In this document: positions 14,433 to 21,261 of the stretch, in pieces
How positions within the stretch are numbered: the stretch's first letter is position 1
Layout: every line of letters begins with the position of its first letter
Assembly: GCF_028618695.1 (NCBI RefSeq)
Contig: NZ_JAQIVI010000100.1
Span: 1 to 23,529 of the forward strand
Length of the DNA stretch: 23,529 nt
Source: Natrinema soli
GTDB lineage: Archaea > Halobacteriota > Halobacteria > Halobacteriales > Natrialbaceae
Reading direction: 5' to 3'
The notes under the pieces: model-generated
What the model saw: only the letters and a program-made list of their open reading frames with translations
The model's database searches: none
Told to the model about the DNA's origin: nothing
Position numbers and translations under genes: made by a program

Positions 14433-15279
14433 CCCTGTAGCGAACCACCGGAAGGACACACTCGTTGGACGCTCCATCTCCTCGCTGACGAACTCGTGAC
14501 CCTCGACGAGATCGACTTCGAGTCGATCTCTCACGAAACCGTTCGACAGCGTCTAAAAAAACGCCCTGAAACCGCATCTCTCTGACTACTGGGCGATTCC
14601 GCCCGAACGAAACGCTGACTTCGTCTACTACATGGAGGACGTTCTCGACCTCTACCACGAACCATACGACGAGAACCGTCCAGTGGTCTGCTTCGACGAA
14701 TCCAGCAAAGCACTCCGTGGCCACGAGAGCGAGCCGCTCCCGGCGAAACCGGGAGCGGTCGCACGCGTCGGTCACCGGTACGAACGCAACGGGAAAGAAC
14801 GGATTCACCTCGCCACCGAACCGCTGACTGGCTGGGTGAATGTCGAGATCACTGAACGGAGACGTACCATCGAGTTCATCGATCGGATGGTCGAACTCGC
14901 AGACGACCACTACCCGGATGCCGACTGCATCCGGGTGGTGGTCGATCAGCTCAACACGCACAATCCGGCCGGCTTCTATCAATTCTTCCCGCCTGATCAA
15001 GCCCAAGCGTACCTTGATCGATTCGAGTTCCACTATGTCCCCAAGAAGGGCAGTTGGTTGAACATGGCCGAGATCGAACTGAACGTCCTCAAACGCCAGT
15101 GTCTCGACCGCCGTATCTATCACGCAGCGACCCTCCGGTCGGAGGTCGCTGCGTGGCAAGAGCATCGGAACGCGGCTGACCGACTCATCGATTGGCAGTT
15201 CACCACCGACGACGCACGGATCAAGCTACGCCGACTCTACCCAATTGAAATCAACGAAGACCAGCAAGTCCTGGGTTGA
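14433..15279 (+). pseudogene. IS630-type transposase, catalytic part, N-terminus missing and frameshifted
   Basis: Directly after the MITE-like element the frame reads CSEPPEGHTRWTLHLLADEL, a typical IS630 mid-region, to LKKRPETASL-stop. The frame breaks in an A-run (14534-14540); from there the second frame reads LKPHLSDYWAIPPERNADFV and goes on to 15279. All three catalytic residues survive: VVCFDESSKAL, VVVDQLNTHN and AEIELNVLKRQ. The helix-turn-helix half is absent. From the ATG at 14632 the catalytic part is a free 215-codon frame. Perfect stems: 14734-14758 (10 bp), 14904-14944 (18 pairs with one G-U), 15121-15155 (12 bp). Confidence 0.8.
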
Positions 15280-15289
15280 AGCTACACTG

Positions 15290-15321
15290 AGGTCGATCGG
15301 ATCATCGGAGGTGAGGCGTGA
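15290..15321 (+). pseudogene. Remnant 3' end of the second-copy upstream gene
   Basis: The last codons before the next start read EVDRIIGGEA-stop, matching EVDRIIRGEA at the end of the gene at 4817-5277. The IS630-type sequence ends about ten bases earlier, so that element removed the rest of this gene copy. Confidence 0.6.
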
Positions 15322-15665
15322 TGGTGGCAGATCTGCTGACGTACGTCGACGAGATTGACGCACCCGAGGACACGCTCACCGAATCGCAAGTGTGGGCGCT
15401 TCGCCAGGGCGTGCAGGCGGCGATCGATCGCGGTGACGAGAGTCTCTCACTTCCATCAAGAGCACTCTCGGCTGACCGATGGCATCATTGGGGGATTGGC
15501 GTCTCCGTCTGGCTCCACGACAGCGGTGTCGTCGTCCTCCAGAAGGATAGGAACACGATTGTGGCCGATATCTCGATGCTCGAGCACGTTTCGCTGGTTC
15601 TGGCTGGCGCCCACGGAAAGGTCGGCCAAATCACACGTGTGGATCCGAGCGAAGGCGAGACGTGA
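15321..15665 (+). CDS. Conserved accessory protein, 114 aa (copy 2)
   Basis: Paralogue of 5277-5621, identical for the first 49 residues or so and diverging after, e.g. GAHGKVGQITRVDPSEGET against GAHARIGHVTRIGPERGDE. ATG at 15321 keeps the GAGGTGA site and the TGATG overlap with the gene remnant before it. The substitutions are mostly conservative, which suggests both copies were functional for a time. The zinc-ribbon gene that follows copy 1 is missing here. Confidence 0.72.
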   Translation: MVADLLTYVDEIDAPEDTLTESQVWALRQGVQAAIDRGDESLSLPSRALSADRWHHWGIGVSVWLHDSGVVVLQKDRNTIVADISMLEHVSLVLAGAHGKVGQITRVDPSEGET

Positions 15666-15729
15666 GGTTCGGTTCCTTGGACTCCCTCCATCGCAGGCTC
15701 CACAGCGACCGATTCGACCGTGACAGCAC

Positions 15730-15763
15730 GTAGTGTTGTTGCACCCTTGAGAGGGGTGGAGGG
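15730..15763 (+). promoter_or_regulatory. 5' leader element, copy D
   Basis: GTAGTGTTGTTG (15730-15741), hairpin CACCCTT-GAG-AGGGGTG (15742-15758, 7 pairs with one U-G), then GAGGG; GGAGG is 10 bases before the ATG at 15773. The genes downstream of copies C and D are close paralogues, yet the two leaders differ in stem and loop sequence while keeping the fold. Confidence 0.75.
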
Positions 15764-15772
15764 TTTGAACCG

Positions 15773-16096
15773 ATGAACCAGTTCAGAACCATCGATCGAG
15801 TGGTACAGCGATCCGAATACTACGAAACTGACACGGGCCGAAAACTGCGCCTGCGTGCGGAAGCCGAGATTACTACTCGTACAGAGCAGGTGGTTCCCGA
15901 CGGCGGAACCGTAGCCGCCGAGGCTACTCAGAGTGAGTCCGAGAAATCGGCGTACACGCGGCATGTCGAACCGCCGGAACAGGGCGGGAAGGCGTACGTC
16001 CGGTGTACGTACTGCGAACGCGAACTGCTGGTCGAACTCGGTGGACAGGACAACCTGTCACATGCGCCCGGCTGCCCGGAGCGTGAGTCGCGATGA
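15773..16096 (+). CDS. Accessory protein with C-terminal Cys site, 107 aa (copy 2)
   Basis: Paralogue of 6108-6431: MNQFRTIDRVVQRSEYYETD at the N-terminus, then the same PPEQGGKAYVRCTYCEREL and HAPGCPERESR with the CxxC, His and Cys kept. Follows leader D and overlaps the next start by ATGA. The N-terminal 20 residues vary most between copies. Confidence 0.74.
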   Translation: MNQFRTIDRVVQRSEYYETDTGRKLRLRAEAEITTRTEQVVPDGGTVAAEATQSESEKSAYTRHVEPPEQGGKAYVRCTYCERELLVELGGQDNLSHAPGCPERESR

Positions 16097-16278
16097 GCGA
16101 GTCCACCGACAGCTGGCCTGACGAACGAGTGCAAGCCGAACTCGAAGCAGTGCTGGCCGATCTGCAAACGCTCGAGGAGCACTTGGCCGAGCCGTTGACG
16201 CTCGTAGATGCAATCACCGAACTCGAGACGACGCGTACAATGTACGAACATGCGGACATGGGGCCTGGTAATGCCTGA
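16093..16278 (+). CDS. Small acidic helical protein, 61 aa (copy 2)
   Basis: Paralogue of 6428-6604 (WPDERVQAELEAVLADLQTL, EEHLAEPLTLVDAITELETT). Start overlaps the upstream TGA. The C-terminus differs (HADMGPGNA instead of HAAVEV) because of small changes near 16255-16270, so here the stop overlaps the next gene by eight bases. Confidence 0.62.
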   Translation: MSESTDSWPDERVQAELEAVLADLQTLEEHLAEPLTLVDAITELETTRTMYEHADMGPGNA

Positions 16279-16435
16279 GTGTTCGAACTGTGGTGCGCAC
16301 GTCACAGAACAGTACAAGCGGGTATTTGCGGACAACACCGGAACGCTCCACGCCTGTCCGAACTGCCGATCCCAGCGCGAGCGATTTTCAGGAGCAGGGG
16401 CCGGGCTAGCAGAGGAGGCGAATCATGGTAACTAA
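16271..16435 (+). CDS. Zinc-ribbon mini-protein, DUF7563-like, 54 aa (copy 2)
   Basis: MPECSNCGAHVTEQYKRVF, then ACPNCRSQRER: both CxxC pairs kept from copy 1 at 6607. The tail differs (FSGAGAGLAEEANHGN). It overlaps the start of the dead HalOD1 copy by eleven bases. Confidence 0.68.
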   Translation: MPECSNCGAHVTEQYKRVFADNTGTLHACPNCRSQRERFSGAGAGLAEEANHGN

Positions 16436-16630
16436 GCAAGGCGAATACGAATAGTCGGAAACGCCGCCGAGCATCGCATTATCGAGGCGATCGCGGGTCT
16501 CGAAAACTGCCCGTCAACCGAGCTGGGACCAACCCACGGGATCGTCTTGTCTGACACGATCGACCCTGAGGCGCTCGATCAGCAGTGCAGTGAGCGTGCG
16601 AACTGTAAACTCTGTCTTAGTCTCGATTGG
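16425..16630 (+). pseudogene. HalOD1 gene, dead copy 2
   Basis: ATG at 16425 reads MVTKQGEYE and stops at a TAG (TGG in copy 1). A one-base deletion follows (ATCGCATTATC against ATCGCGATTATC). At 16574-16580 the sequence jumps from the first CTCGATC of copy 1 (6912-6918) to the second (7027-7033), removing 115 bases including the domain's last third. Similarity to the copy 1 downstream region continues to about 16630. The AT-rich stretch after that leads into the next promoter. Confidence 0.85.
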
Positions 16631-16768
16631 CTCTGCTGAAATCCTGTTCTTCATATGTATTTTAGCGTGAAACGCATGCTCACTACACGTGCGTACTACC
16701 CACTATGATCGTATGTAAGTTTATTCTGAAGAAATATTAACTCACATCATCACACACTGCCAGATGGG

Positions 16769-16963
16769 ATGACTGAAGACGGGGAGACCCACCGGGCGGT
16801 AGCAGTGTGTGAGAACTGTGAGACTGCGTACGCAGTCCGTCTCGGTCCTGATGGCGAAATACGGCCAATCGGGACTGGACGAGGCCCTGATTGTACATGC
16901 GGAGATGGAGACTTTCGCATCATGAGCGACGATGCATCTGTTCATGAAGACGCGGATAAGTAG
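16769..16963 (+). CDS. Small zinc-ribbon protein, 64 aa
   Basis: ATG at 16769, with TATA-like AATATTAAC about 30 bases upstream (16733-16741), which fits a leaderless transcript. CENC (about 14-17) pairs with CTCG (about 42-45); between them a strand pair AYAVRLGPDGEIRPI. Acidic tail. No family recognised. Followed by a 7-bp hairpin. Confidence 0.65.
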   Translation: MTEDGETHRAVAVCENCETAYAVRLGPDGEIRPIGTGRGPDCTCGDGDFRIMSDDASVHEDADK

Positions 16964-16975
16964 AAGCCGTAGCCA

Positions 16976-16995
16976 ATGCAGCGAAAAGGCTGCAT
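16976..16995 (+). terminator. Hairpin after the 64-aa zinc-ribbon gene
   Basis: ATGCAGC-GAAAAG-GCTGCAT, 7 perfect pairs, 13 bases past the stop. The following 140 bases show no gene. Confidence 0.45.
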
Positions 16996-17133
16996 GGACA
17001 ACAATCGCTATGTGACTTACCTGTACTTACCGCAGAGGGTGCCAAACATATCATGTTCTAAGGATTTCAACAGAGCCTCTCGATTGTATCACTTGGGTTC
17101 TCTGTAGCCCTCTGCGCTTCTGACGCGATCGAC

Positions 17134-17168
17134 TGTGGTGTTGCTCACCCCCTCAAAGGGGTGGAGGG
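17134..17168 (+). promoter_or_regulatory. 5' leader element, copy E
   Basis: TGTGGTGTTGCT (17134-17145), hairpin CACCCC-CTCAAA-GGGGTG (17146-17163), then GAGGG. A second stem, GCGCGT...ACGCGC (17168-17190), follows before the ATG at 17209, so the purine tract is 40 bases from the start, unlike copies B-D. Confidence 0.68.
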
Positions 17169-17208
17169 CGCGTGTATAAGCAATACGCGCTCTCCAAGAC
17201 TGATCATC

Positions 17209-17364
17209 ATGCCACTCCTAGACGTATACGAACACACATTCGACGAAGACGTTCCCCTCTCTGAACAGCCGCCCGTCGGAGACGGGGACAGCGAGGAACA
17301 GATACTGCCCTACGACCGCCACAGCGCGGACGGAACCGCCGAGGAGGGACGATCCTTCCCATGA
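17209..17364 (+). CDS. Small acidic protein, 51 aa
   Basis: ATG at 17209; the frame extends upstream into leader E (GTG 17161), which I reject because that start would lie in the hairpin. Sequence MPLLDVYEHTFDEDVPLSEQ and on is rich in Asp/Glu/Pro and likely disordered. It overlaps the next start by ATGA, so its main role may be coupling or partnership with that gene. No family recognised. Confidence 0.5.
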   Translation: MPLLDVYEHTFDEDVPLSEQPPVGDGDSEEQILPYDRHSADGTAEEGRSFP

Positions 17365-17738
17365 CGGTCGAGATCCCAGAACACGCGTTAGGACGGCAAG
17401 TACGCGCCGCCGAGCGCCTCCACGAGTTCGTGTTGAACGAGCTTCGGATGACTACCGACGACGTCCTCGTGCGTGTCCACGCCGACGGGACGATTACTGT
17501 CCAGCTCGCCGCGAGCATCGGGAACGGAAGCAACCCAGAGGTCAAGACACTCGGCCTTCCGAGAGGCCACTGTGGCTTTGTCGGTAGCTACGATGATGCA
17601 CCAGGACTGTCGCTCGATCTCCACCGTGACTATGTTGCTGAGACCGACGACGCATCGATCCGCCGTGACGCACTCATCATCTTGGAGGAACTCACAACGG
17701 ATATCTGGGGTAATCGACACCGTATGGGGCCGCGGTGA
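17361..17738 (+). CDS. Conserved-looking accessory protein, 125 aa, unknown function
   Basis: ATGA overlap with the preceding gene. Begins MTVEIPEHALGRQVRAAERL, followed by a strand-rich middle (DDVLVRVHADGTITVQLAAS) and an acidic helical end (ASIRRDALIILEELTTDIWG). No cysteine pairs, no membrane segment, no motif I recognise. The stop overlaps a GTG of the next frame. Confidence 0.65.
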   Translation: MTVEIPEHALGRQVRAAERLHEFVLNELRMTTDDVLVRVHADGTITVQLAASIGNGSNPEVKTLGLPRGHCGFVGSYDDAPGLSLDLHRDYVAETDDASIRRDALIILEELTTDIWGNRHRMGPR

Positions 17739-17855
17739 GCGATAGCACGCTCTCACTGCGCCGAGTGTGGATACGCGAGATCGAGAGACGGACCGCTGCC
17801 CAAGTGCGGACCGGACGTGATACCGACCTGTGGGGAGATTGTCACACTCAGCTGA
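17735..17855 (+). pseudogene. Probable frameshifted zinc-ribbon mini-gene
   Basis: GTG at 17735 overlaps the upstream TGA and reads MSDSTLSLRR. In another frame the same stretch encodes HCAECGYARSRDGPLPKCGP and stops at 17853-17855, a recognisable Cys-pair pattern but without a start. An indel near 17754 would join the two. Weak evidence; the gap to 17960 otherwise contains no gene. Confidence 0.3.
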
Positions 17856-17963
17856 TCGTCATGACGATCCAGCATGTCACCAATTTCGTCACGATACATC
17901 GTACACTCATAACTGGTGATAGGAGCCGAAACAGCTACAAAGATGAATTCAAAACAAATTCAT

Positions 17964-18158
17964 ATGAGCCGAACATCAATCCCGGTTGATTCAGCTACGA
18001 AGGAGCGGTTGGATCGGTTGAAACGCGAGGACGAAACGTGGGACGAGTTCTTAGAGCGGATTACCACGCCCGAAGTGCCAATTGAAGCTGGGTCGTGGTC
18101 GGATGAAGAGGCAGACCGGGCGAAAGAATCCATCCGGAAGTCGCGGGAAAACTGGTGA
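17964..18158 (+). CDS. vapB: VapB-type antitoxin, 64 aa
   Basis: ATG at 17964 follows an AT-rich promoter with the inverted pair GAATT...AATTC (17945-17961), a possible autoregulatory operator. MSRTSIPVDSATKERLDRLK begins with a short strand then helices, the usual N-terminal DNA-binding part of archaeal VapB-like antitoxins; the tail (WSDEEADRAKESIRKSRENW) would bind the toxin. An upstream in-frame start at 17916 lies in the promoter and is rejected. Stop overlaps vapC by one base. Confidence 0.8.
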   Translation: MSRTSIPVDSATKERLDRLKREDETWDEFLERITTPEVPIEAGSWSDEEADRAKESIRKSRENW

Positions 18159-18553
18159 TGACGTTTCTGGACAGTTCGACCATCATCGAGTATCTGCGTG
18201 GGAATCAGACTGTCATCGAGTATCTCGACGAGCGACGACCATGGTGGACGTCGACGATCTGTGTCTTCGAGGTGCTGAACGGCCCTGCAGGATCGACCGA
18301 TTTCGATCCAGTGGAAGAACGCCAACGATTCGGCGGTGTCCAAGCACTCGAATTCAACGAACAACTTGCACTTGAAGCCTCACGATTGCAGCATACTTCT
18401 GTCCGAGACGGAAGCGAATTATCACATCGAGACGCCATGATCGCCGCTACCGCGCGATCGACCGGAGACGAATACGTGGTCGCAGACAGCGACTTTGAGA
18501 CTGCCCCACTTGAGGACGTAATGGAGATTACAAACCTCCACAACGAAGACTAA
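18158..18553 (+). CDS. vapC: VapC-type PIN-domain toxin, 131 aa
   Basis: PIN nuclease with its acidic residues in place: D5 in TFLDSSTIIEYL, E38 in TSTICVFEVLNG, D92 in LSHRDAMIAATAR, and D110/D112 in VVADSDFE. Such toxins are known to cut RNA with Mg2+ unless held by VapB. Starts at ATG 18158 in TGATG with the antitoxin stop. Complete and intact, in contrast to much of the island. Confidence 0.88.
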   Translation: MTFLDSSTIIEYLRGNQTVIEYLDERRPWWTSTICVFEVLNGPAGSTDFDPVEERQRFGGVQALEFNEQLALEASRLQHTSVRDGSELSHRDAMIAATARSTGDEYVVADSDFETAPLEDVMEITNLHNED

Positions 18554-18582
18554 CCAGTAGTTCACCGAATCAGATTTTGCTC

Positions 18583-18850
18583 GAAGTTCACAGGCGGTCG
18601 TATTGCAGCTCAACAACGCGTCACCGACCTCAAAGATCAGATTCAACAACTCGAAGCACGCCTCAAACGAGACGTCCTCGTCGTGGCCTACGAGGAGTTC
18701 GGCATGCGGTCCAAGGCGTTCGACCGGCACTTCACCCCACAGTGCCGCTGGTGGACTGGCCGAGAGACAGGCAGTCGGACCTGGCCCAGAGTCACCGGTT
18801 ACGATCATCGAAAGCGGGCGACGAGTGAGACAACACGAGTACAGCCGAGA
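18583..18850 (+). pseudogene. Coiled-coil protein fragment without a start
   Basis: One frame reads GGRIAAQQRVTDLKDQIQQL, EARLKRDVLVVAYEEFGMRS and KAFDRHFTPQCRWWTG, clearly protein-like with a heptad pattern, but there is no start codon near its beginning, and after about 18770 it loses coding character and runs into leader F. I read it as the remains of a gene. Confidence 0.4.
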
Positions 18851-18877
18851 GTGTTGTTCGGCGGTCTCGAGGACTGC
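18850..18877 (+). promoter_or_regulatory. 5' leader element, copy F (divergent)
   Basis: AGTGTTGTTCG (18850-18860), hairpin GCGGTC-TCGAG-GACTGC (18861-18877, 6 pairs with one G-U), ATG at 18882. The GGAGGG of the other copies is missing, so membership rests on the GTGTTGTT box, the hairpin position and the kind of gene that follows. Confidence 0.45.
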
Positions 18878-18881
18878 GACC

Positions 18882-19346
18882 ATGGAACCAACCATTGACT
18901 CCATGACAGCAGCCGTCACGTGCGAAGATTGTGGTGTTGCTCAACCGTATCATCCAGTCCTGGCGATCGAGTGCTCGTCGTGTGGAGCGAAGCCAGGTCG
19001 GAAATGCAAGCGACCGAGTGGACATCGCATCCAGCCGCACGCTGATCGGATCACCGCCGCGTATGAGACTGGCTACACAAAGTGTCCGTGCAAGACCGAC
19101 AACGCCGTGATCTGTGCCGGATCGACCGTTCCTGCAGACATCCCGTTCGACCCTGACGCGGTGACGATCGAGAAGACAGATAGTAAGGAGCTACTTGATC
19201 CAGATGCGCTTCCAACACTTCCCTGTTCACTCGGTGCCGAAGGTCTTCCCCCAGTTGGAGCGTCGATGCTGTTGCGACGCTCATCGGCAAGGCCGAGTGC
19301 AGACAGCACCCAACAGACATTCTCAGAATTCAGTGATTGTGAGTGA
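18882..19346 (+). CDS. Double zinc-site accessory protein, 154 aa
   Basis: ATG at 18882 after leader F (ATG 18903 is an alternative). CEDC (about 14-17), then IECSSCGAKPGRKCKRPSGH with a following H-x-x-R (QPHADRI): the C-x2-C-x4-PG-x-x-C-x4-SG-H layout of short zinc fingers also seen in phage and plasmid proteins. A third Cys group CPCK follows near residue 60. The C-terminal half is of low complexity and acidic. The sequence from 19347 to 19642 has no gene and carries the promoter of the next one. Confidence 0.65.
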   Translation: MEPTIDSMTAAVTCEDCGVAQPYHPVLAIECSSCGAKPGRKCKRPSGHRIQPHADRITAAYETGYTKCPCKTDNAVICAGSTVPADIPFDPDAVTIEKTDSKELLDPDALPTLPCSLGAEGLPPVGASMLLRRSSARPSADSTQQTFSEFSDCE

Positions 19347-19499
19347 CCGAGAAGAGTGAAGCGTCGTTTGGCGAACACACCGCTGCACAGCGCATTCGGG
19401 ACTATGGACGAGAGAGAAGAGTCAACTCATCGCCTCGACGATAGAAAAGCAAAACATACGGAAAGCGCGGGTGAGGTGCCTCTGACAGCTCTGATTCCC

Positions 19500-19523
19500 C
19501 ACATATGTATTAAAAACACATAT
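19500..19523 (+). promoter_or_regulatory. Direct-repeat AT-rich site upstream of the 342-aa gene
   Basis: CACATAT occurs twice, 17 bases apart (19500-19506, 19517-19523), around TATTAAAAA, in the only AT-rich part of the 300-base gap. It is 120 bases before the ATG at 19643; promoter with a tandem operator is plausible. Confidence 0.35.
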
Positions 19524-19642
19524 TGATAACTCTTTTGATCTGTTGACAAGATCTCGTTTCACTTTCACTCTACTACCCGGAGATTAACGAGGGCAGGGAT
19601 AAGAGCGAAAGTTGACGACACACCGAGGAGTTCCACGACACC

Positions 19643-20671
19643 ATGAACTACGACGATGACGACCGCTGGGAGTTCGCTCCCGAAGGCGAAGGAAGTATTG
19701 GCCCCGATGCGACCGACTCGAGAGCCGTCGACGACGGCAGCTACGAACGCATCGACGACTCGCTCGAAACCGATCACGTGGCGTATCCAGATGCTCCTGA
19801 ACCAGCATCCTACGAGGACGACTCCACCGCTGAGAATCGCTGTGAGTGTGGCACAGAGATCGCTCACGATCGAACAAAGTGCGACTGCTGCCTCATGAAC
19901 AGCCTCGACTATGGTGATCTGGCGGTCGAACCTGACACCGAGCGCAAGCTCACTGGACTGATTCATGCCCTCATCGACGCGAAAGCCGAGCACAACGCCA
20001 TTAGCAAAGCCAAGGCCGTCTTCAAAGGAGTAACGGACGATCCCTTCACCACTTCTATCGACGGTATCGACGAGTGCGAAGTGATTGCTGACCTCGAGGG
20101 CGAGCTTGTCACGCGCTTCACTCGTGAATGGGGCCAGTTGCCTGGTGCCGCTGCCGTCGAGACGACTGAAGGACAGCGCCAGCTCGATATCATCCGCCAG
20201 AACGCCGGCCACGACTACACTATAGCTGCTGAGGAGAGCACCGACAACACCGAGGAAAACCGACTGACGCTCGAGCCAGTGCTGTTCGACGCTGAAGGCA
20301 AGCCGATCACTGACATCGAGGAGGTCGGCCAGCTGATCGCTGGCGGTACGCTCGAGCGAACTAGTCCTAACTGGGATATTGACGAATATCCACGACGGGA
20401 CGAGCCAACACGCACCTGGATCGTTCCCGCGATCGCCCTCGAACACGTCTCCCCACCGGATCGCTCCGAGAACTCTCCTCGCGAGGGGCGAACTCGTCGG
20501 AATTTGGAGTGTCGGTCGTGCAGTGAGACGACACGACACACATTCGGTGGCTTCGATGAAGTGCCAGTTCCAGAAATTCCCGACTCACCGATCTGGGAAT
20601 GTACCCGGTGTCAGTCTTCTCGACACGGACCGAGTCCTGACAGTCCAAGAGCGAACACGCACCACCGCTAA
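19643..20671 (+). CDS. Acidic protein with N- and C-terminal zinc ribbons, 342 aa
   Basis: Begins MNYDDDDRWEFAPEGEGSIG, highly acidic. First Cys group CECGTEIAHDRTKCDCC (about 67-83); second CRSC...CTRC near the C-terminus (about 291-325). The middle is mixed helix (TERKLTGLIHALIDAKAEHN) with GKPITDIEEVGQLIAGGTLE. GAGGAG lies about 13 bases upstream of the ATG. No known domain; paired ribbons suggest nucleic-acid or protein scaffolding. The 324-codon frame on the opposite strand is a shadow: it lacks acidic bias and starts inside this gene. It is the longest intact accessory gene here. Confidence 0.72.
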   Translation: MNYDDDDRWEFAPEGEGSIGPDATDSRAVDDGSYERIDDSLETDHVAYPDAPEPASYEDDSTAENRCECGTEIAHDRTKCDCCLMNSLDYGDLAVEPDTERKLTGLIHALIDAKAEHNAISKAKAVFKGVTDDPFTTSIDGIDECEVIADLEGELVTRFTREWGQLPGAAAVETTEGQRQLDIIRQNAGHDYTIAAEESTDNTEENRLTLEPVLFDAEGKPITDIEEVGQLIAGGTLERTSPNWDIDEYPRRDEPTRTWIVPAIALEHVSPPDRSENSPREGRTRRNLECRSCSETTRHTFGGFDEVPVPEIPDSPIWECTRCQSSRHGPSPDSPRANTHHR

Positions 20672-20883
20672 ATATAGTGTTGCGTCAATCGTAGACTGAT
20701 GAGTTCGTTGTCCCGCGCTCAGACGTCCAAGAGCAAATAGTTCTCCTACCACGTACGAGATAACGGTGCGTATCGGTCATGCGACAACTGCATGAACCGT
20801 TTGGTGTAGATGACTCACGTATCGCTCGGTACAGAAGACATAGCGCCCACTCTCGATCCAAGGGAATCCGCCTAATCGCTGAT

Positions 20884-21132
20884 CTATTTGTCGCTGAGTT
20901 CTGCAATAGCATTGGCGTCAAGATTTTGAAGCGGGATGTCCTCTCCGATCACGAACTCCGAGATAAGCCCACATTCGTGACATTCGAAGACCATCTCCGT
21001 CTTGTGGGAAAGCGTCGAGACATCATCTCGCTCGTCGCACTTCGGACATGCGACCCAATCGCTAAATCTGTACTCTGTTGCCTGCTGACCAGTACTAGTG
21101 GACTGGTTCAATGTCTCCTCTGTATTGCTCAT
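20884..21132 (-). CDS. Zinc-ribbon protein, 82 aa
   Basis: CPKC (about 29-32) and CHEC (about 51-54) with DERDDVSTLSHKTEMVFE between them: one transcription-factor-like ribbon; tail acidic. On the minus strand a TATA-like CTTTAACAAC lies about 25 bases before the ATG, so it is probably leaderless. The overlapping plus-strand frame (20779-21231) is Arg/Leu-rich and is rejected. The gap 20672-20883 shows no gene. Confidence 0.7.
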   Translation of the reverse strand: MSNTEETLNQSTSTGQQATEYRFSDWVACPKCDERDDVSTLSHKTEMVFECHECGLISEFVIGEDIPLQNLDANAIAELSDK

Positions 21133-21261
21133 GAGGACGGAAAAACAGTTGTTAAAGAAGTATTTCAGGGGCGTATTTACGCATCCTTTATAAACGAAGT
21201 AGCGCTATACCGCACTATTGGAGTAGCATAGCCGTGCAAGCGGGGTACTGGCTATCTACTA

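Noticed and set aside
18929..18944. TGTGGTGTTGCTCA, identical to part of leader copy E
   Set aside because: It lies inside a coding region (residues DCGVAQP), with no hairpin or GGAGGG after it; treated as chance.
19565..20539. 324-codon open frame on the minus strand
   Set aside because: It lies almost wholly opposite the acidic double zinc-ribbon gene; GC-rich third positions keep the antisense frame open. Its product lacks acidic bias and known motifs.
20779..21231. 150-codon plus-strand frame
   Set aside because: Opposite the zinc-ribbon gene 20884-21132, which has Cys pairs and a promoter; the plus frame has neither.
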